Positions 1-9,892 of a stretch of DNA of 64,000 nt are shown here, piece by piece. Position 1 is the first letter of the stretch; each line of letters begins with the position of its first letter. The DNA comes from Homarus americanus (Eukaryota; Arthropoda; Malacostraca; Decapoda; Nephropidae), in contig NW_024725489.1 of NCBI RefSeq assembly GCF_018991925.1, forward strand, positions 4,454,738-4,518,737, written 5' to 3'. The notes under the pieces were generated by a model that worked only from the letters and a program-made list of their open reading frames with translations, had not been told where the DNA came from and did not search any database. Position numbers and translations under genes: made by a program.

Positions 1-522
1 GGTGTTTTCTTGTCTGCGAAAGGTGGTTCCCCTTTTGTAGCCGCCAGGTACCATTTGGGTGATTGGGAACCAGCGTTGAATGCGTGAAGGAATCTCTTTT
101 TGATGTGGAGCTTGCTAGTCTTTCTGAGGTGATTCTTGATCTGTTGCACACTTGCTGGAACTTGGATGTGTACGCTACTAGAACGTGTAGCTGCCTTGGC
201 TGCTTCGTCTGCCACGTCGTTTCCTCCGATCCCTACATGACTAGGAATCCAGTGTAAGACGACTGGGCGGTTTTGGCTTTGGAATTCCTGTAGCTGTGCG
301 AGGATCGAGGTTATGATGTGGACGTTGTCTCTTGGTTGACTGTGTTGCAGCGCCTGCATGGCCGATTTCGAGTCCGTGTGAATTATGATGGACTTGTTGT
401 GTTGTGTTGCAGCGTGTTGTAGGGCCTTTGAGATTGCTACCAGCTCTCTTTGTAGGGTGGAGCAGTCATTGGAAAGTCTCTATCGGAGGGTCTGACCTTG
501 GGTGTAGAAGGCCGCTCCGGAT
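1..522 (-). pseudogene. LINE RNase H domain fragment (runs off window start)
   Basis: Read on the minus strand from about 522 down to 1, this is an RNase HI domain of the kind at the C-terminus of some non-LTR retrotransposon polyproteins, where it degrades the RNA strand of the RNA/DNA hybrid. Motifs in order are SGAAFYTQG, then ELVAISKAL (catalytic Glu region), HTDSKSAMQAL (catalytic Asp) and WIPSHVGIGGNDVADE (His and the last Asp). The frame is open except for one TAG at 480-482, between the first strand and ELVAI, where TGG (Trp) would be a one-base change away. The first catalytic Asp should lie just before SGAAF, but that stretch has diverged. No start codon is expected because this is the inside of a polyprotein. 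The identification is secure; the clade is not. Confidence 0.88.
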
Positions 523-720
523 CTATGATGCAAAGTTCTAACAAAGAATTGAAGAGGTAATTTGTTACTTGTTAAAGTAAGACCTGAGGGTCCAGTGATA
601 TCTTGTGAATAATAATTACGGAATCTCATTTGTCAAGGTAATAATACCACAATTGTCTAATGAAGTAATAAGTATTTGGAGGTGTTTAATGAGGTAATAA
701 GTTCTTGAAGTGTTTGATGA
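523..720. other. Intergenic, with a short imperfect repeat
   Basis: No coding signal was seen. Two and a half imperfect copies of a unit of about 29 bp (taatgaagtaataag followed by a TTGGAGGTGTT-like half) lie at 659-687, 688-715 and 716-729. Confidence 0.5.
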
Positions 721-1951
721 CTTAATAAATTAATTTCGGTTCTGTTTTGTCTGAGTGACAACTGGCCTGACTTATTAAGGTACAAGAACGCAGACACTAC
801 GCTGAATATCATAACTAGTAAAATGACCCATTTGATCGATAAATGTATACCCAAGACCAAACCCAGTGCTTCTAGGAATACGAGGGGATCCCTACACATG
901 GACCATGCGGCGGTCGACAAAATTAAGAAGAAAACCCAGAAATTCAAGACGTGGGTTGGGTCAAACGATGAGCAAGACAGGAAGATGTATGCAAGAGCCA
1001 GAAACCAAGCAAAGATAGAGTGTAGGAGGGCTGAAAAGGAGTTCCAGAGGCTGGTTGCAAGCGAGGCCAAGTCAAACCCAAAGGCGTTTTACCGCTATGC
1101 AAAGTCGAAATTGAAAACGCGAGCAAGAGTATCAGACCTGAGGCTTGAAGATGGTAGTTACGCAGATTCTGACCAGGATAAAGCTGAGGCATTGAACAGC
1201 TTCTTTTCCTCAGCGTTCACAAGAGAGGATGCAACTAACCTTCCTGCGTTTGAGGACAGACGGTTCGACACAGCACTGACCCACATTGTGTTCACAGAAG
1301 AGGGTATTAGAAATAAACTGTCAACACTAAAGGTCCATAAGAGTCCCGGACCTGACATGGTGCATCCTAGAGTACTAAGAGAGTTGTGCAACGAGCTTGC
1401 CGAGCCCCTGAAGATCCTGTTTTGTAAATGCCTGGATGAACAAATGGTCCCCAGTGAATGGAAAGTGGCTTATGCGAGTCCTATCTTCAAGAAGGGCGAT
1501 CGTCACTCCACGAACAACTATAGACCGGTGAGCCCGACCAGCATAATATGTAAAGTACTTGAGAGTATTAACAGAGATGCCGCGATAGAACATCTACTAC
1601 GAAACAGCCTTGTAAAAGATTGCCAATACGGTTTTATACCGGGGCGCTCTTGCTTAACACAATTGCTCAAGGTATTGGATATTTGGACCCATATTCTGGA
1701 ACGTGGTGGTAATATCGACAATATTTACCTAGATTTTGCCAAGGCTTTCGACAGTGTACCCTATGAAAGGCTGAAAATCAAACTGGAAGGGTACTGAATT
1801 CGGGGAAATGTCCTAGCGTGGATAGAAGACTTTCTACATGACCGCAAGCAGTGTGTGGTGATTAATGGCACGAAATCGTCATCTGTACCTGTAACAAGTG
1901 GGGTACCACAGGGCAGTGTATTGGGCCCGTTGTTGTTTGTTTGTTTGTTTC
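721..1951 (+). pseudogene. LINE copy A: RT N-terminal half (fingers and palm motifs)
   Basis: Frame 1 carries a basic linker (KMYARARNQAKIECRRAEKEF), then FYRYAKSKLK, SPGPDMVHPRVL, SEWKVAYASPIFKKGD, NNYRPVSPTS, QYGFIPGRSC and the first catalytic motif YLDFAKAFDSVPYERL at about 1726-1770, whose DF and AFD are both intact. An ATG at 823 gives a 324-residue frame but is unlikely to be a true start, because homologous-looking sequence is open back to 721. A TGA at 1795-1797 interrupts the frame. The same frame then continues through [11 protein letters not shown] and [14 protein letters not shown] (about 1900-1935). It is lost in a GTTT tetranucleotide run at about 1933-1951. Confidence 0.9.
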
Positions 1952-2212
1952 ATAAATGACATGCCTGACGTTGTACACTCCTCCATACAAATGTTTGCCG
2001 ATGACCCCAAGTTATTTCGGGAAATTAAGAACCAATCGGACTGTGAAGAGCTGCAGAAGGACCTCTGTGGGCTCCAGGAATGGTCGAAGAAATGGCTGCT
2101 GAGATTCAATGTCACGAAGTGTAAGAGGATGCACCTGGGGCGTACCAACGGTAAGGAGGCGTATCGTATGTCTCAACGGGATGAAGAAACTGCACTAGTT
2201 GAGACTGTGTGA
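1935..2212 (+). pseudogene. LINE copy A: RT active-site segment (FADD box)
   Basis: After the GTTT run the protein resumes in frame 2 with [12 protein letters not shown], followed by MFADDPKLF. The FADD catalytic box is encoded at 1994-2005 and both aspartates are intact. The residue after it is Pro where Thr is usual in this motif. EWSKKWLLRFNVTKCK follows, the usual primer-grip region. The frame ends at TGA 2210-2212 through a small indel, and the protein continues in frame 3. The frame could also be entered at the ATG at 1898, but that would be a translation artefact. Confidence 0.88.
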
Positions 2213-2882
2213 GATGGACCTAGGTGTGTATGTTGACAATGAGCTGAAGTTCTCGGGCCATTGCGAGAAGAAGGTAAATCAGGCAAATATATTATTGGGT
2301 CTTATAAGAAGGTCGTTCAGATATCTAGACGGTCCGTCCCTCGTAACGATCTTCAGGAGTGAAGTGCTTCCCCATCTGGAGTACTGTCACCCCATCTGGT
2401 CCTCGAGATATGCTAGGGACTGTCAGTTGGTTGAGAATGTTCAAAGGAGGGCCACCAGACTGGTGCCTGCACTTCGGCACCTCAGCTACCCTGAGAGATT
2501 GGAGCGCCTGAACTTGCCTAGCTTATACTACAGACGGGCAAGGGGGGACCTAGTTGAGGTGTATAGTAAGCATCTCAGGGGGCACTACTCAGTTGAGTGT
2601 CCTTACTTGGAGCTGGCGGACGCTCGCCCCACAAGGGGTCACAGCTCAAGATTGAAGAAGCCGCAATTCCAGAAAACCGTGAGGGCAAACTTTTTCGGAG
2701 TGAGAGTTGTAAACTCTTGGAACAATCTACCAGAGAGTGTTGTGACGGCACCGAGTGTGAGCTCTTTCAAGACAAGACTTGACCAACACTGGAGCGGGTT
2801 CAGGTACATTCAGGAGCCGGTGCATGCCCAGTATTTGCCAACAGTGCGTGACAGAGACGTGACCGGTCGCCCGGGCGGCTAG
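2199..2882 (+). pseudogene. LINE copy A: RT C-terminal domain
   Basis: Frame 3 carries LGVYVDNELKFSGH, ILGLIRRSF-like sequence, EVLPHLEYCHPIWS, LVENVQRRATRLV, YPERLERLNLPSLYYRRARG, GHSSRLKKP and VVNSWNNLPESVV, the standard order of thumb and C-terminal motifs in CR1/jockey-type LINE proteins. It ends at a TAG at 2880-2882. This is the longest uninterrupted part of copy A (227 codons). The terminal GRPGG residues lie inside the first unit of the 64-bp tandem duplication described next, so the native stop may have been elsewhere. Confidence 0.9.
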
Positions 2883-2990
2883 CGAGCCGATCTTTTGGTG
2901 AAGAAGATAAATGAAAAGAAACGTGACCGATCGCCCAAGCGGCTAACAAGCCGATCAGTGGCGAAGAGGATAAAAGTAAAAGTAAAAGAG
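2857..2990 (+). repeat. 64-bp tandem duplication in the LINE 3' end
   Basis: Unit 1 is 2857-2920 and unit 2 starts at 2921. Both begin acgtgaccg, share GCGGCTA and GCCGATC words, and end in gaagaagata or gaagaggata plus an A-rich tail. Copy B (12927-13365) has one unit only, most like unit 2, so the duplication is specific to copy A. Confidence 0.8.
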
Positions 2991-3600
2991 TGAATCTAAG
3001 AGGCATCTTATTCACTCCCTGTGTTAATAAATATTGAATTAGTAATCTACTAGTATCACCACTCTACTCCTTCTAAACATTGGTTCCCAGAAAATAATAC
3101 TTACTCACGTGCCCATACATCTACCACACTACCCAAAAACTTTCCATGAGTTATGCTATATAATGAAAAGTCTGGGTGGTAGCAGCTACCCTTTGTAAGT
3201 ATAAAAAGTGTGGTACTAAGAATAACATGGTTCCCCAGACTAACCCATGTATAAGAATAGACATAAAACAGAGTATACTCCCGAAAGGTAAGAACATTGA
3301 AACTGAGTATATATAATATATATGAAAGAAATGAAAGACTTGGAAAGTACAAGAAAAGAAAGATAAGACATGTATGTACATTGTGGAACTAACGACACAG
3401 CATAGAAATTATTAAATAAATACACCATGAAAGTTTAATATAGAGAACATACATAACTGAGAAGAGAATTACTTGTATAAGAATAGAAAGTATATTTATA
3501 AATAAAGAATTGAAGAATAATAACAGAAAAGAATATCTGGATGGTAAATTATAAAATGAGAAGAACTCGGCCCGTCACACTGTATTTTATATTTTGCTAT
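2991..3600. other. AT-rich intergenic sequence
   Basis: Nothing recognisable. The minus-strand frames at 3101-3428 are Phe/Tyr/Ser-rich and show no family motif. Confidence 0.4.
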
Positions 3601-3639
3601 CGCTATCACCGAATAATTTTCATACTAATACTGAGGGAT

Positions 3640-4030
3640 CGATTAAGTTACGTCAGGTTAGCTTATGAGTAGGTAAGGTTTAAAGTAGGTGAGGTTAGGC
3701 TTAGATTAGAATTTAGAAAATATAAGGTAAGTTAGCTTTGGTTTAGGTTAGGTTACAATGGGCCAGATTATGTTAGGTTGTGGGTAGGTTTGGTTAAGTT
3801 AGAGGATGATTAGAATTCAAGAAATTATAGATGTGGGGATTGGTTAGGATATGTTAAATTGGGTTAGGGTTAGGTTAGGTATTTAGGTTAGATAAGGATG
3901 CGACAGACTAAACAAGGATAAGTTACGTACAGTTAGATAAGGATAAAAATTAAGTTTGTTAGGTTGTGTTAAGTTAGACTTGCTAGGTTAGGTTACGATA
4001 AGTTAGGTTAGTTAGGTTGCGTTCCTGATC
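3640..4030 (+). repeat. Degenerate TTAGG-like repeat field
   Basis: TTAGGTT and GGTTAGG words recur many times with interruptions (for example 3736-3760, 3860-3895, 3985-4015), all in the TTAGG orientation. TTAGG is the arthropod telomere unit. The region reads as a decayed interstitial tract. Confidence 0.6.
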
Positions 4031-4738
4031 TAGAGAATAGTGAAGGTTAGGACGTGGCGAAAATCTCCCTTGGTAACATAACGTGTGTTGGCGTAGCCCT
4101 ACACACCCCCAACGTCAAAACCACCACCAGCAGTATATCCTACTTTCAATCACTGACCTCATCCATATTTCTAAAAGCTATTAGTGATAATCCACCAAGT
4201 GCGAAAGACGTGCAGGGATATCCTTCCACCGTAATATAAGCGGCAGCACGAGCGTCCTTGAATAACATTATAGAAGATGGAACTGATCATGAACATTCTA
4301 CACGTGTTCCTGGTGGATCTGTCGACAAATAGTGTTATTGACAGCTTCTTTAAAATACACCAATACATTCAGGTAAACCTTTTTAAGTCACCCATCACTA
4401 GGACTACAAGTTTTCTTCAATGGATCGGCGGGAGTTGGGGAAACTCTTATAGATGGTTCTTTAAAATACGATACTGCATATACTCGTATAACTGATTTAT
4501 ATGACCACCGCAATCCCTTTATACCCGTCACTCCCTCCCATCCTCAAACTTTTAAAGGAAATTTATTAAACTTTCATAACACAAGAGAAATGCAACCATA
4601 AAATCAGTTACCATAATACTGTAGCGGGAAAACAGAAATTCAACAAGACAATTACCGCATCTACAGTAATTAACTAAACCACAACTTTTATCATCACCTA
4701 AAAGCATAACTGAATTAAAAGGCAATATTATAATAAGA
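4031..4738. other. Intergenic sequence
   Basis: Short frames only. A stretch at 4277-4375 is open and followed by a GT, so it could be imagined as an exon, but it has no recognisable domain and I do not call it. Confidence 0.35.
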
Positions 4739-5245
4739 TTAAAATTGACATAGAGCAAGACAGACTGGCGAGCGAGATGAAGAGACCTGTTTGAGCAAGT
4801 CACTGCAAGGTGTTTCTCGGAAGTTGTACTGTACAGTCAGAATGCCTTTCATTGTTTCAACACTCAATTTGTTCCTTTCCTTTGTCCATTGACTTTGCAT
4901 CAGTGAAAAAACTCTTTCTACATTTGCATTGTGAGATGATATAGCAAAGAATTGTGCAATTCTTAGCAATTCTGAGTGGCATTCAATGTTCTTTGATTTT
5001 TCAAAGTATCTGGTCCACTTTTTATGTGTTGGCAGATTACTAAATTCTGCATCACTCTTGTAATTTTCCACAAACTGCTTCAGGTTACTAACTTGGTCAA
5101 AACACTTCATCAACTTCTACCCCCTTATCAATCAAATATTTGACAGCTAAGTTGACAACACCGTACAGGCGTACAAGTGCCTTATCAGCTGACGAAAACT
5201 GATCGAGATCTCTACGGTTTCCACCTTCCCCCCCTCTCTCTCTCT
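4739..5245 (-). pseudogene. hAT-family transposase C-terminus (dimerisation domain), degenerate
   Basis: The minus-strand frame 5113-4739 encodes HSELLRIAQFFAISSHNANVERVFSLMQSQWTKERNKLS followed by VQYNF. (A)ERxFS with a following W..eRN.Ls is the hallmark of the hAT dimerisation domain, which holds transposase subunits together for cut-and-paste DNA transposition. A TAG lies just upstream of the frame. In another frame, 5245-5100 reads DLDQFSSADKALV and VNLAVKYLIDKG, which may be the upstream continuation after a frameshift. The DDE catalytic core and zinc finger are absent, so the copy is internally deleted. A probable terminal inverted repeat lies at 5363-5401. Confidence 0.8.
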
Positions 5246-5252
5246 CTCTCGT
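5233..5252. repeat. (CT)n microsatellite
   Basis: A short pure CT run inside the putative hAT remnant. Confidence 0.8.
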
Positions 5253-5362
5253 CATTACAGTTTCATGTTTTTTACCGTGGAGAAAATGATGGATACTGAA
5301 ATTCCGGACTTTGAAGAATTTTAAAAATTCCTTCCGGATGTAGATTTCGAGACCTAAATGGA

Positions 5363-5401
5363 GGACATGTCCGGGAAAATACGGACGTATGGCAACCCTA
5401 G
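5363..5401 (-). mobile_element. Probable hAT 5' terminal repeat
   Basis: On the minus strand the sequence starts TAGGGTTGCCATACGTCC and continues with a GTATTTTCCCGGACA-type stretch. hAT elements commonly begin (C/T)AGGGTTGCC. It lies about 290 bp upstream of the transposase remnant in the same orientation. No partner repeat was found below 4739, so the other end seems lost. Confidence 0.55.
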
Positions 5402-6111
5402 GTAAGGGACGCCACTACTTTCATTCTTCTGCCAATATGCAGCCTCGTGAGAAATCGAGATCAAGATTTAAGTGTACAACTTACGAACGAAAAAATAAAT
5501 AAACTCATCAGTGAATATATATAATATATTGTTTAATGATATATAACACTAAACCGAGACGAGACTACGATAGATAGGCGAAATCTCGGTAAATTTTCCC
5601 TATATATAAGAAAGATGGTTTTCTTTTACCTTTACCCTAATCGTAAAGAACCTTATTTACATACCTGTTAGAGTTTAAGTGAGAAGATTAGCCGAGCTGA
5701 CTGTGTCACCCTTAAGTCCTTCAGTATTCCAACATAGGTGTTCAACTTATCACCAGAGTTATTCCTGGACATGTGGTCACTATTTTCCTGGACGGCCGCA
5801 CTGCATTAAACAATATATACTCATCATCTTAATACCCAGGAAAATACCGTTCTAAAATAAATGTATACCGGTATAAGTCTCGGGGAACTAAATTAAGAAG
5901 GATCTGTTCAGTGTCACAGTAGGCTTCTGTGTACTGCATACAGCTTCCGAGCACCAAAAATAGAACAATGTTTCTCCTTTGATCGAGGAAATGGCCTCAA
6001 GATCCGTCCACGTTGAAGATAATTAATCGCCACCGGCAGCAAAAGTCATACAATTTTACTGACACTTTCCTCATACAATTTCTGGCAATTCAATATTAAC
6101 TTTAACTCACT
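5402..6111. other. Intergenic sequence
   Basis: No gene or repeat of note. 5683-5700 contains AGAAGATTAGCC, a word shared with the inverted-repeat element at 29828-30022. Confidence 0.35.
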
Positions 6112-6236
6112 CTCCAACATTCGCCTTTCCCCATTCTCCAACATTCGCCTTTTCCCCCATTCTCCAACATTCGCCTTTTCCCCCCTCTCCAACATTCGCC
6201 TTTCCCCCTTCTCCAACATTCGCCCTTTCCCCTCTA
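6112..6236. repeat. Minisatellite, about 24-27 bp unit
   Basis: About five copies of a unit containing ctccaacattcgccttt followed by a C-run of variable length. Confidence 0.8.
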
Positions 6237-6379
6237 TCTCTCCATCAACATATACTACACTTATATCATAAAGTATAAGAATCTGTCTCCTATATTATAC
6301 AGTATGACACGTATATATTATTATAACCAGCTCTGAGGTGATCACTTGGCCCTTGAAGACTGTGTATAGGGTAGAATTC

Positions 6380-6860
6380 CTTTGGCCTCCTTACTCTCCT
6401 CCTCTCACCTTCTCGTAACTATTCTATTCCTCTTCCTTACTCATCTTCCTCACTCTTCCTTACTAATCTTTCTCTTTCCATTCTCTCCCTTACTTATCTT
6501 CCTCTTCCTCCTTTACTTCTAGTAATTAATCTTCCTGTTTCCCTCCTATTCCTCTTCTTCCTAACTAATGTTCCTCTTCCCCTCCTCTTCTTCTTTCTTA
6601 CTCATCTCCCTCTCTCCCTCCTCCTCCTACTCATTTTCCTTTCTGATCATTTTGGTGATTTCCATCTTTCCGTTACAAATTATTCTCCCCTCTCTTTCCT
6701 TTCATCATCTTCATCCTCCTCCTTCTCCTCTCCTTCTAATCCTTCTCTTCGTCACCACCTTCTCTCACCTCGATATTTACCTCTCCTCTACATCCTACTC
6801 ATCTCCTTCATATCCTCCTACTCTCTCCTCCTAATCCTCCTCTTTCCTCCTCGTCAGCAG
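6380..6860. repeat. Polypyrimidine (CCT/CTT-rich) tract
   Basis: Nearly 480 bp of strand-asymmetric pyrimidine-rich sequence with irregular cctcctctt words. The 88-residue Ser/Leu/Pro frame inside is a composition artefact. Confidence 0.75.
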
Positions 6861-6894
6861 ACAAGTTTCACCTGGAGGTGTACAGGGCAGACGA

Positions 6895-7065
6895 GACGTG
6901 TGTGTATGTAAATGTACGTGCATGTAAGTGTCCGTGTGTGCATGTGAGTGTCCGTGCGTACATGTGAATGAGTACGTGCATGACTGTACTTGCATACAAT
7001 TGTGTGCGCGCGTGTACGTGCCTGTAAGTGTGTGCACGGGTGCGAGTACGGGTATATACAAGCAC
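6895..7065. repeat. Degenerate GT-rich repeat
   Basis: Irregular alternation of gtgtgtgcatgtgagtgtcc-like words, probably a decayed (GT)n derivative. Confidence 0.6.
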
Positions 7066-7165
7066 ATAATCCTCTCCTATAATTTTACCTCAAGTCCTCC
7101 TTCTGGTGACCCTCGCCACCCACAGTTGTCCCTCCACCACGACACTCATCCCGGGGTGCCGTAAC

Positions 7166-7340
7166 CGAGGTCCCCCTTCAACCGAGAACCTCCTTCAGCC
7201 GAGGACATCCTTCAGCCGAGGTCCACCTTCAGCCGAGAACCTCCTTCAGTTGGTCGTCCTTCAGCCAAGGTCCACCTTCAGCCGAGGTCCCCCTTCAGAC
7301 GAGAACCTCCTTCAGCCGAGGTCCTGCTTTAGCCACACCT
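7166..7340. repeat. Minisatellite, about 17-19 bp unit
   Basis: About nine imperfect copies of ccttcagccgaggtc or its variant cttcagccgagaacc. Confidence 0.75.
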
Positions 7341-8234
7341 CGCTGTCATCGTCATCTTGAAGGTGTTCTGTGAGGTGACCGTCACTCACCATCGTCGTCA
7401 TCACCACCACCTTTTATTAGATCATTTTCAGCATTAGTTTTTCACTGGTCGTCTCACCTTCTCTGTATATTGTTCCTTCTCCTCACCTTCTTTAGCTCTT
7501 TTCTTCTTCATATTCCCGAGGCAACTGTACTAATAATTTCTGAATGGCTCTAGACGACTGATAATAGCTCACAACTCGTATCTAAAAATAAATTAAAACA
7601 AATGACACGAGATAGACACAACCTACAGCAGACGGAGCAGTTACACCCACAGCCGATAAAAAGTAGTGTTGTGTAGAAAGGACGCGACACTAGCAATACC
7701 TTACTATACCCATCACTACCCATACTCCCCATAGATTCCTGCCTACTTTATCCTCCTGCCTACTTTATCCTCCTAGCCTCCAGTCCACCAGCTTTTAGCC
7801 AGCACTTTTCCTTTAAACGACATTCACGTTCACTGTCCTCCACCTCAAGCCATTTATTACCTTGATACTTTTATGAAGAAGGTGAGGTTTTGTCGTCAGG
7901 TCTCCCGCGCGTCTATATCAGCAGCATGTCTCTCTTATGAACTAGGAATCGGAGTAAATTTGATTTCGTTAATTCCTGACTCAGGGATTAAGCTAATTGG
8001 TATTTATTTGTTTAACTATTAAATCTTGGGTAATTTTGCCACACACACACACATATATGGTTTTTGGCTTGGATCACGTTACTACCATCCACAGTAACGA
8101 TGAAAGAGTCGTTATGCAGTCCATCTGTGTCTCTCTCCGCACTCGACAGAAGGAACCACCAGGGTCAGCAGGTTCTCTTCAGTAAATATTAAACAATAGA
8201 GAGAGATTTATATTGTTTGATCTACTGTTTACTC

Positions 8235-8237
<3 letters not shown>
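7341..8237. other. Intergenic sequence
   Basis: Nothing recognised apart from a short (AC)n at about 8041-8053. Confidence 0.4.

Positions 8238-8306
<69 letters not shown>
8238..8306. repeat. (AG)n microsatellite
   Basis: About 34 uninterrupted AG dinucleotides. Confidence 0.95.
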
Positions 8307-8310
<4 letters not shown>

Positions 8311-9382
8311 TCAGCATCTCTATGTTTCTTCTTTAATGAAATGCCAACATGGTCCTGTAGATAACTCACTACGACATACGGTCACAAGATAATAGAGTAA
8401 AGTATTCCCTGATATATCTTAATGGGTAGAGCGCTCGCTTCCTGTTACTATATACTGTATAATAGCCACCGCTGGTTGGGTAAGTGGAGTGGAGCGTCGG
8501 TCACACTGCCTTGTGTACCGAAAGCTGTGTATACCGTATCTCCTATGGGTGCCAATATAAGATGCCATAGCGTCTCCTGTGTGCCAGTGGACCAGCGCCT
8601 TGAACTGTACAACCTAGCTAATGATCGTCGGGTCAGTACCATCACCTGCATTGACTTCTTCAGGATCGTCAGCGAAGATTTACACAACAGACGCCAAAGA
8701 ATATGGTTAGTCGTTGATGTGTGACAACTTAGTACTACAGGACAGATGGCCCAGAATCTTTTCAACACAAGACTAAGTTGCGTTTTACTTGCTCGAGTGA
8801 TTCTAACCTACCAAAGCTGAACTAAGATTACTAACCTAACCTAACCAATCCAACCCAACCCAACCCAACCCAACCCAGGAAAAGTTAGTCTTCACAGCAC
8901 CCGCCTCTCACTCCTTAACGTACCTCCGTGATAACTTTCTCACAGTTAGTTGGAATACTTTCAGGCTTCCTCTATGCTTAGTTACCGTCAGTGTTAAGAA
9001 GAATTGCGATAATTGGCCAGTTTTCGATTATGGTATCAACAGTAGGGGGTGGTACAGCGTTAGTGTGGTTGACTTTCCCTATTTCAGACCAGGAGCTTCA
9101 TCCCCACCTGCACCATGGGACTTAAAGGTTTAAAAGGACCCGAGAATATGTTCGTGGTTTCTCAAGGTTTAGACAAGTCTGGTGATGCAATTTTTGAACA
9201 CGGGACAAAAGCTTTTATAACAACAAACGTCTTAAGTGTAGTGACCCAAACGAAGCCATACTTAACCTAAATATGGGTTAGATACAGTAGTGGAGCTCTT
9301 CAACAACGTGTATGTGTGTGTTAATATCCGTCATAAGCCAACTATGGTATACAACTTTGACTATAATATTTCCACACTAAGC
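8307..9382. other. Intergenic sequence with a CCTAA/CCCAA cluster
   Basis: A 100-residue frame at 8422-8724 has no recognisable motif. 8837-8880 holds CTAACCTAACC passing into repeated CCCAA words. Around 8420 the words GGTAGAGCGCTCGCTT resemble the 5' half of a tRNA, but no B box follows. Confidence 0.35.
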
Positions 9383-9697
9383 TGGCCCGTAAGCCCCGCC
9401 CCTCGTCTATTGCTACAAATAGCTGATTGGTTCCCCTGAGCGATTTACCTTCCCCGGAGGACTGCGCGTATATAAGCGCGTATTTATATCGAGCTTTTAG
9501 AGATAAACAATTAAAATTTTATAACATCCTCTCTGAAGTGTTAATGCCTTGAAATGTTTTGCATTTTGATAATCTATATTATTAGCATTATTTTATATAA
9601 TAACAGGTCTGCTTACCAATTGTGAACACCTTTAGTTTGAATTTTCTATGAACTAATCAGCTATTAGTATAGAAGAGGGGCGGGGCCCATGGGTCAG
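9383..9697. mobile_element. MITE-like element with terminal inverted repeats of about 48 bp
   Basis: The left arm 9383-9432 and the reverse complement of the right arm 9650-9697 share GCCCCGCCCCTC followed by TCTAT and AATAGCTGATT(A/G)GTTC. The terminal words are TGGCCCGTA and TGACCCATG. Between the arms are about 215 bp of AT-rich sequence without coding capacity. This architecture (long TIRs, about 315 bp, no ORF) fits a non-autonomous DNA transposon. I could not settle the target duplication; TAAGC and TTAGC flank the two ends. Two divergent TATA-like words in the interior could equally be chance. Confidence 0.75.
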
Positions 9698-9865
9698 GTT
9701 AGCGTAGAAATACTGTAGTCTTTGTCCCGGCTGAGTAAGACTGGGGACCACGGATTACAATACTGTATAAAGCCATATGAATCATACATACCAGAATAAA
9801 GTGACCTGTTGTAGGCAATATACACCTGCACAGTATATACGGTTAGTACGATGACATAGATAGGA

Positions 9866-9892
9866 ACTTTTTGACCATCCTGTATATTTTGA
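9866..9892 (-). mobile_element. Solo mariner-type terminal repeat
   Basis: The minus strand reads TATACAGGATGGTCAAAAAG followed by TTCC. TA plus CAGG(G/A)TGGTC with AAAAGT is the usual start of Tc1/mariner TIRs. No partner was found, so this is a truncated end or a chance match. Confidence 0.4.

Larger units (their letters stand above)
721..2990 (+). mobile_element. Non-LTR retrotransposon (LINE copy A), reverse transcriptase region, degenerate
   Basis: This is a jockey/CR1-type LINE fragment that starts in the linker between endonuclease and reverse transcriptase. The open frame begins after a TGA at 718-720, and NADTTLNIITSKM leads into the RT. It ends in a 3' UTR with an AAAAGT-rich tail near 2976-2990. 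No endonuclease precedes it, so the copy is 5'-truncated. Three reading frames have to be combined to read the protein. The C-terminal part has a close relative at 12927-13365 on the minus strand, so the family is present at least twice in the window. Confidence 0.9.

Noticed and set aside
4277..4380. Possible exon ending at a GT splice donor
   Set aside because: Only about 33 open codons with no domain, acceptor or neighbouring exon.
8420..8450. tRNA gene (GGTAGAGCGCTCGCTT)
   Set aside because: It resembles a tRNA D-arm, but no B box or acceptor pairing follows within tRNA distance.
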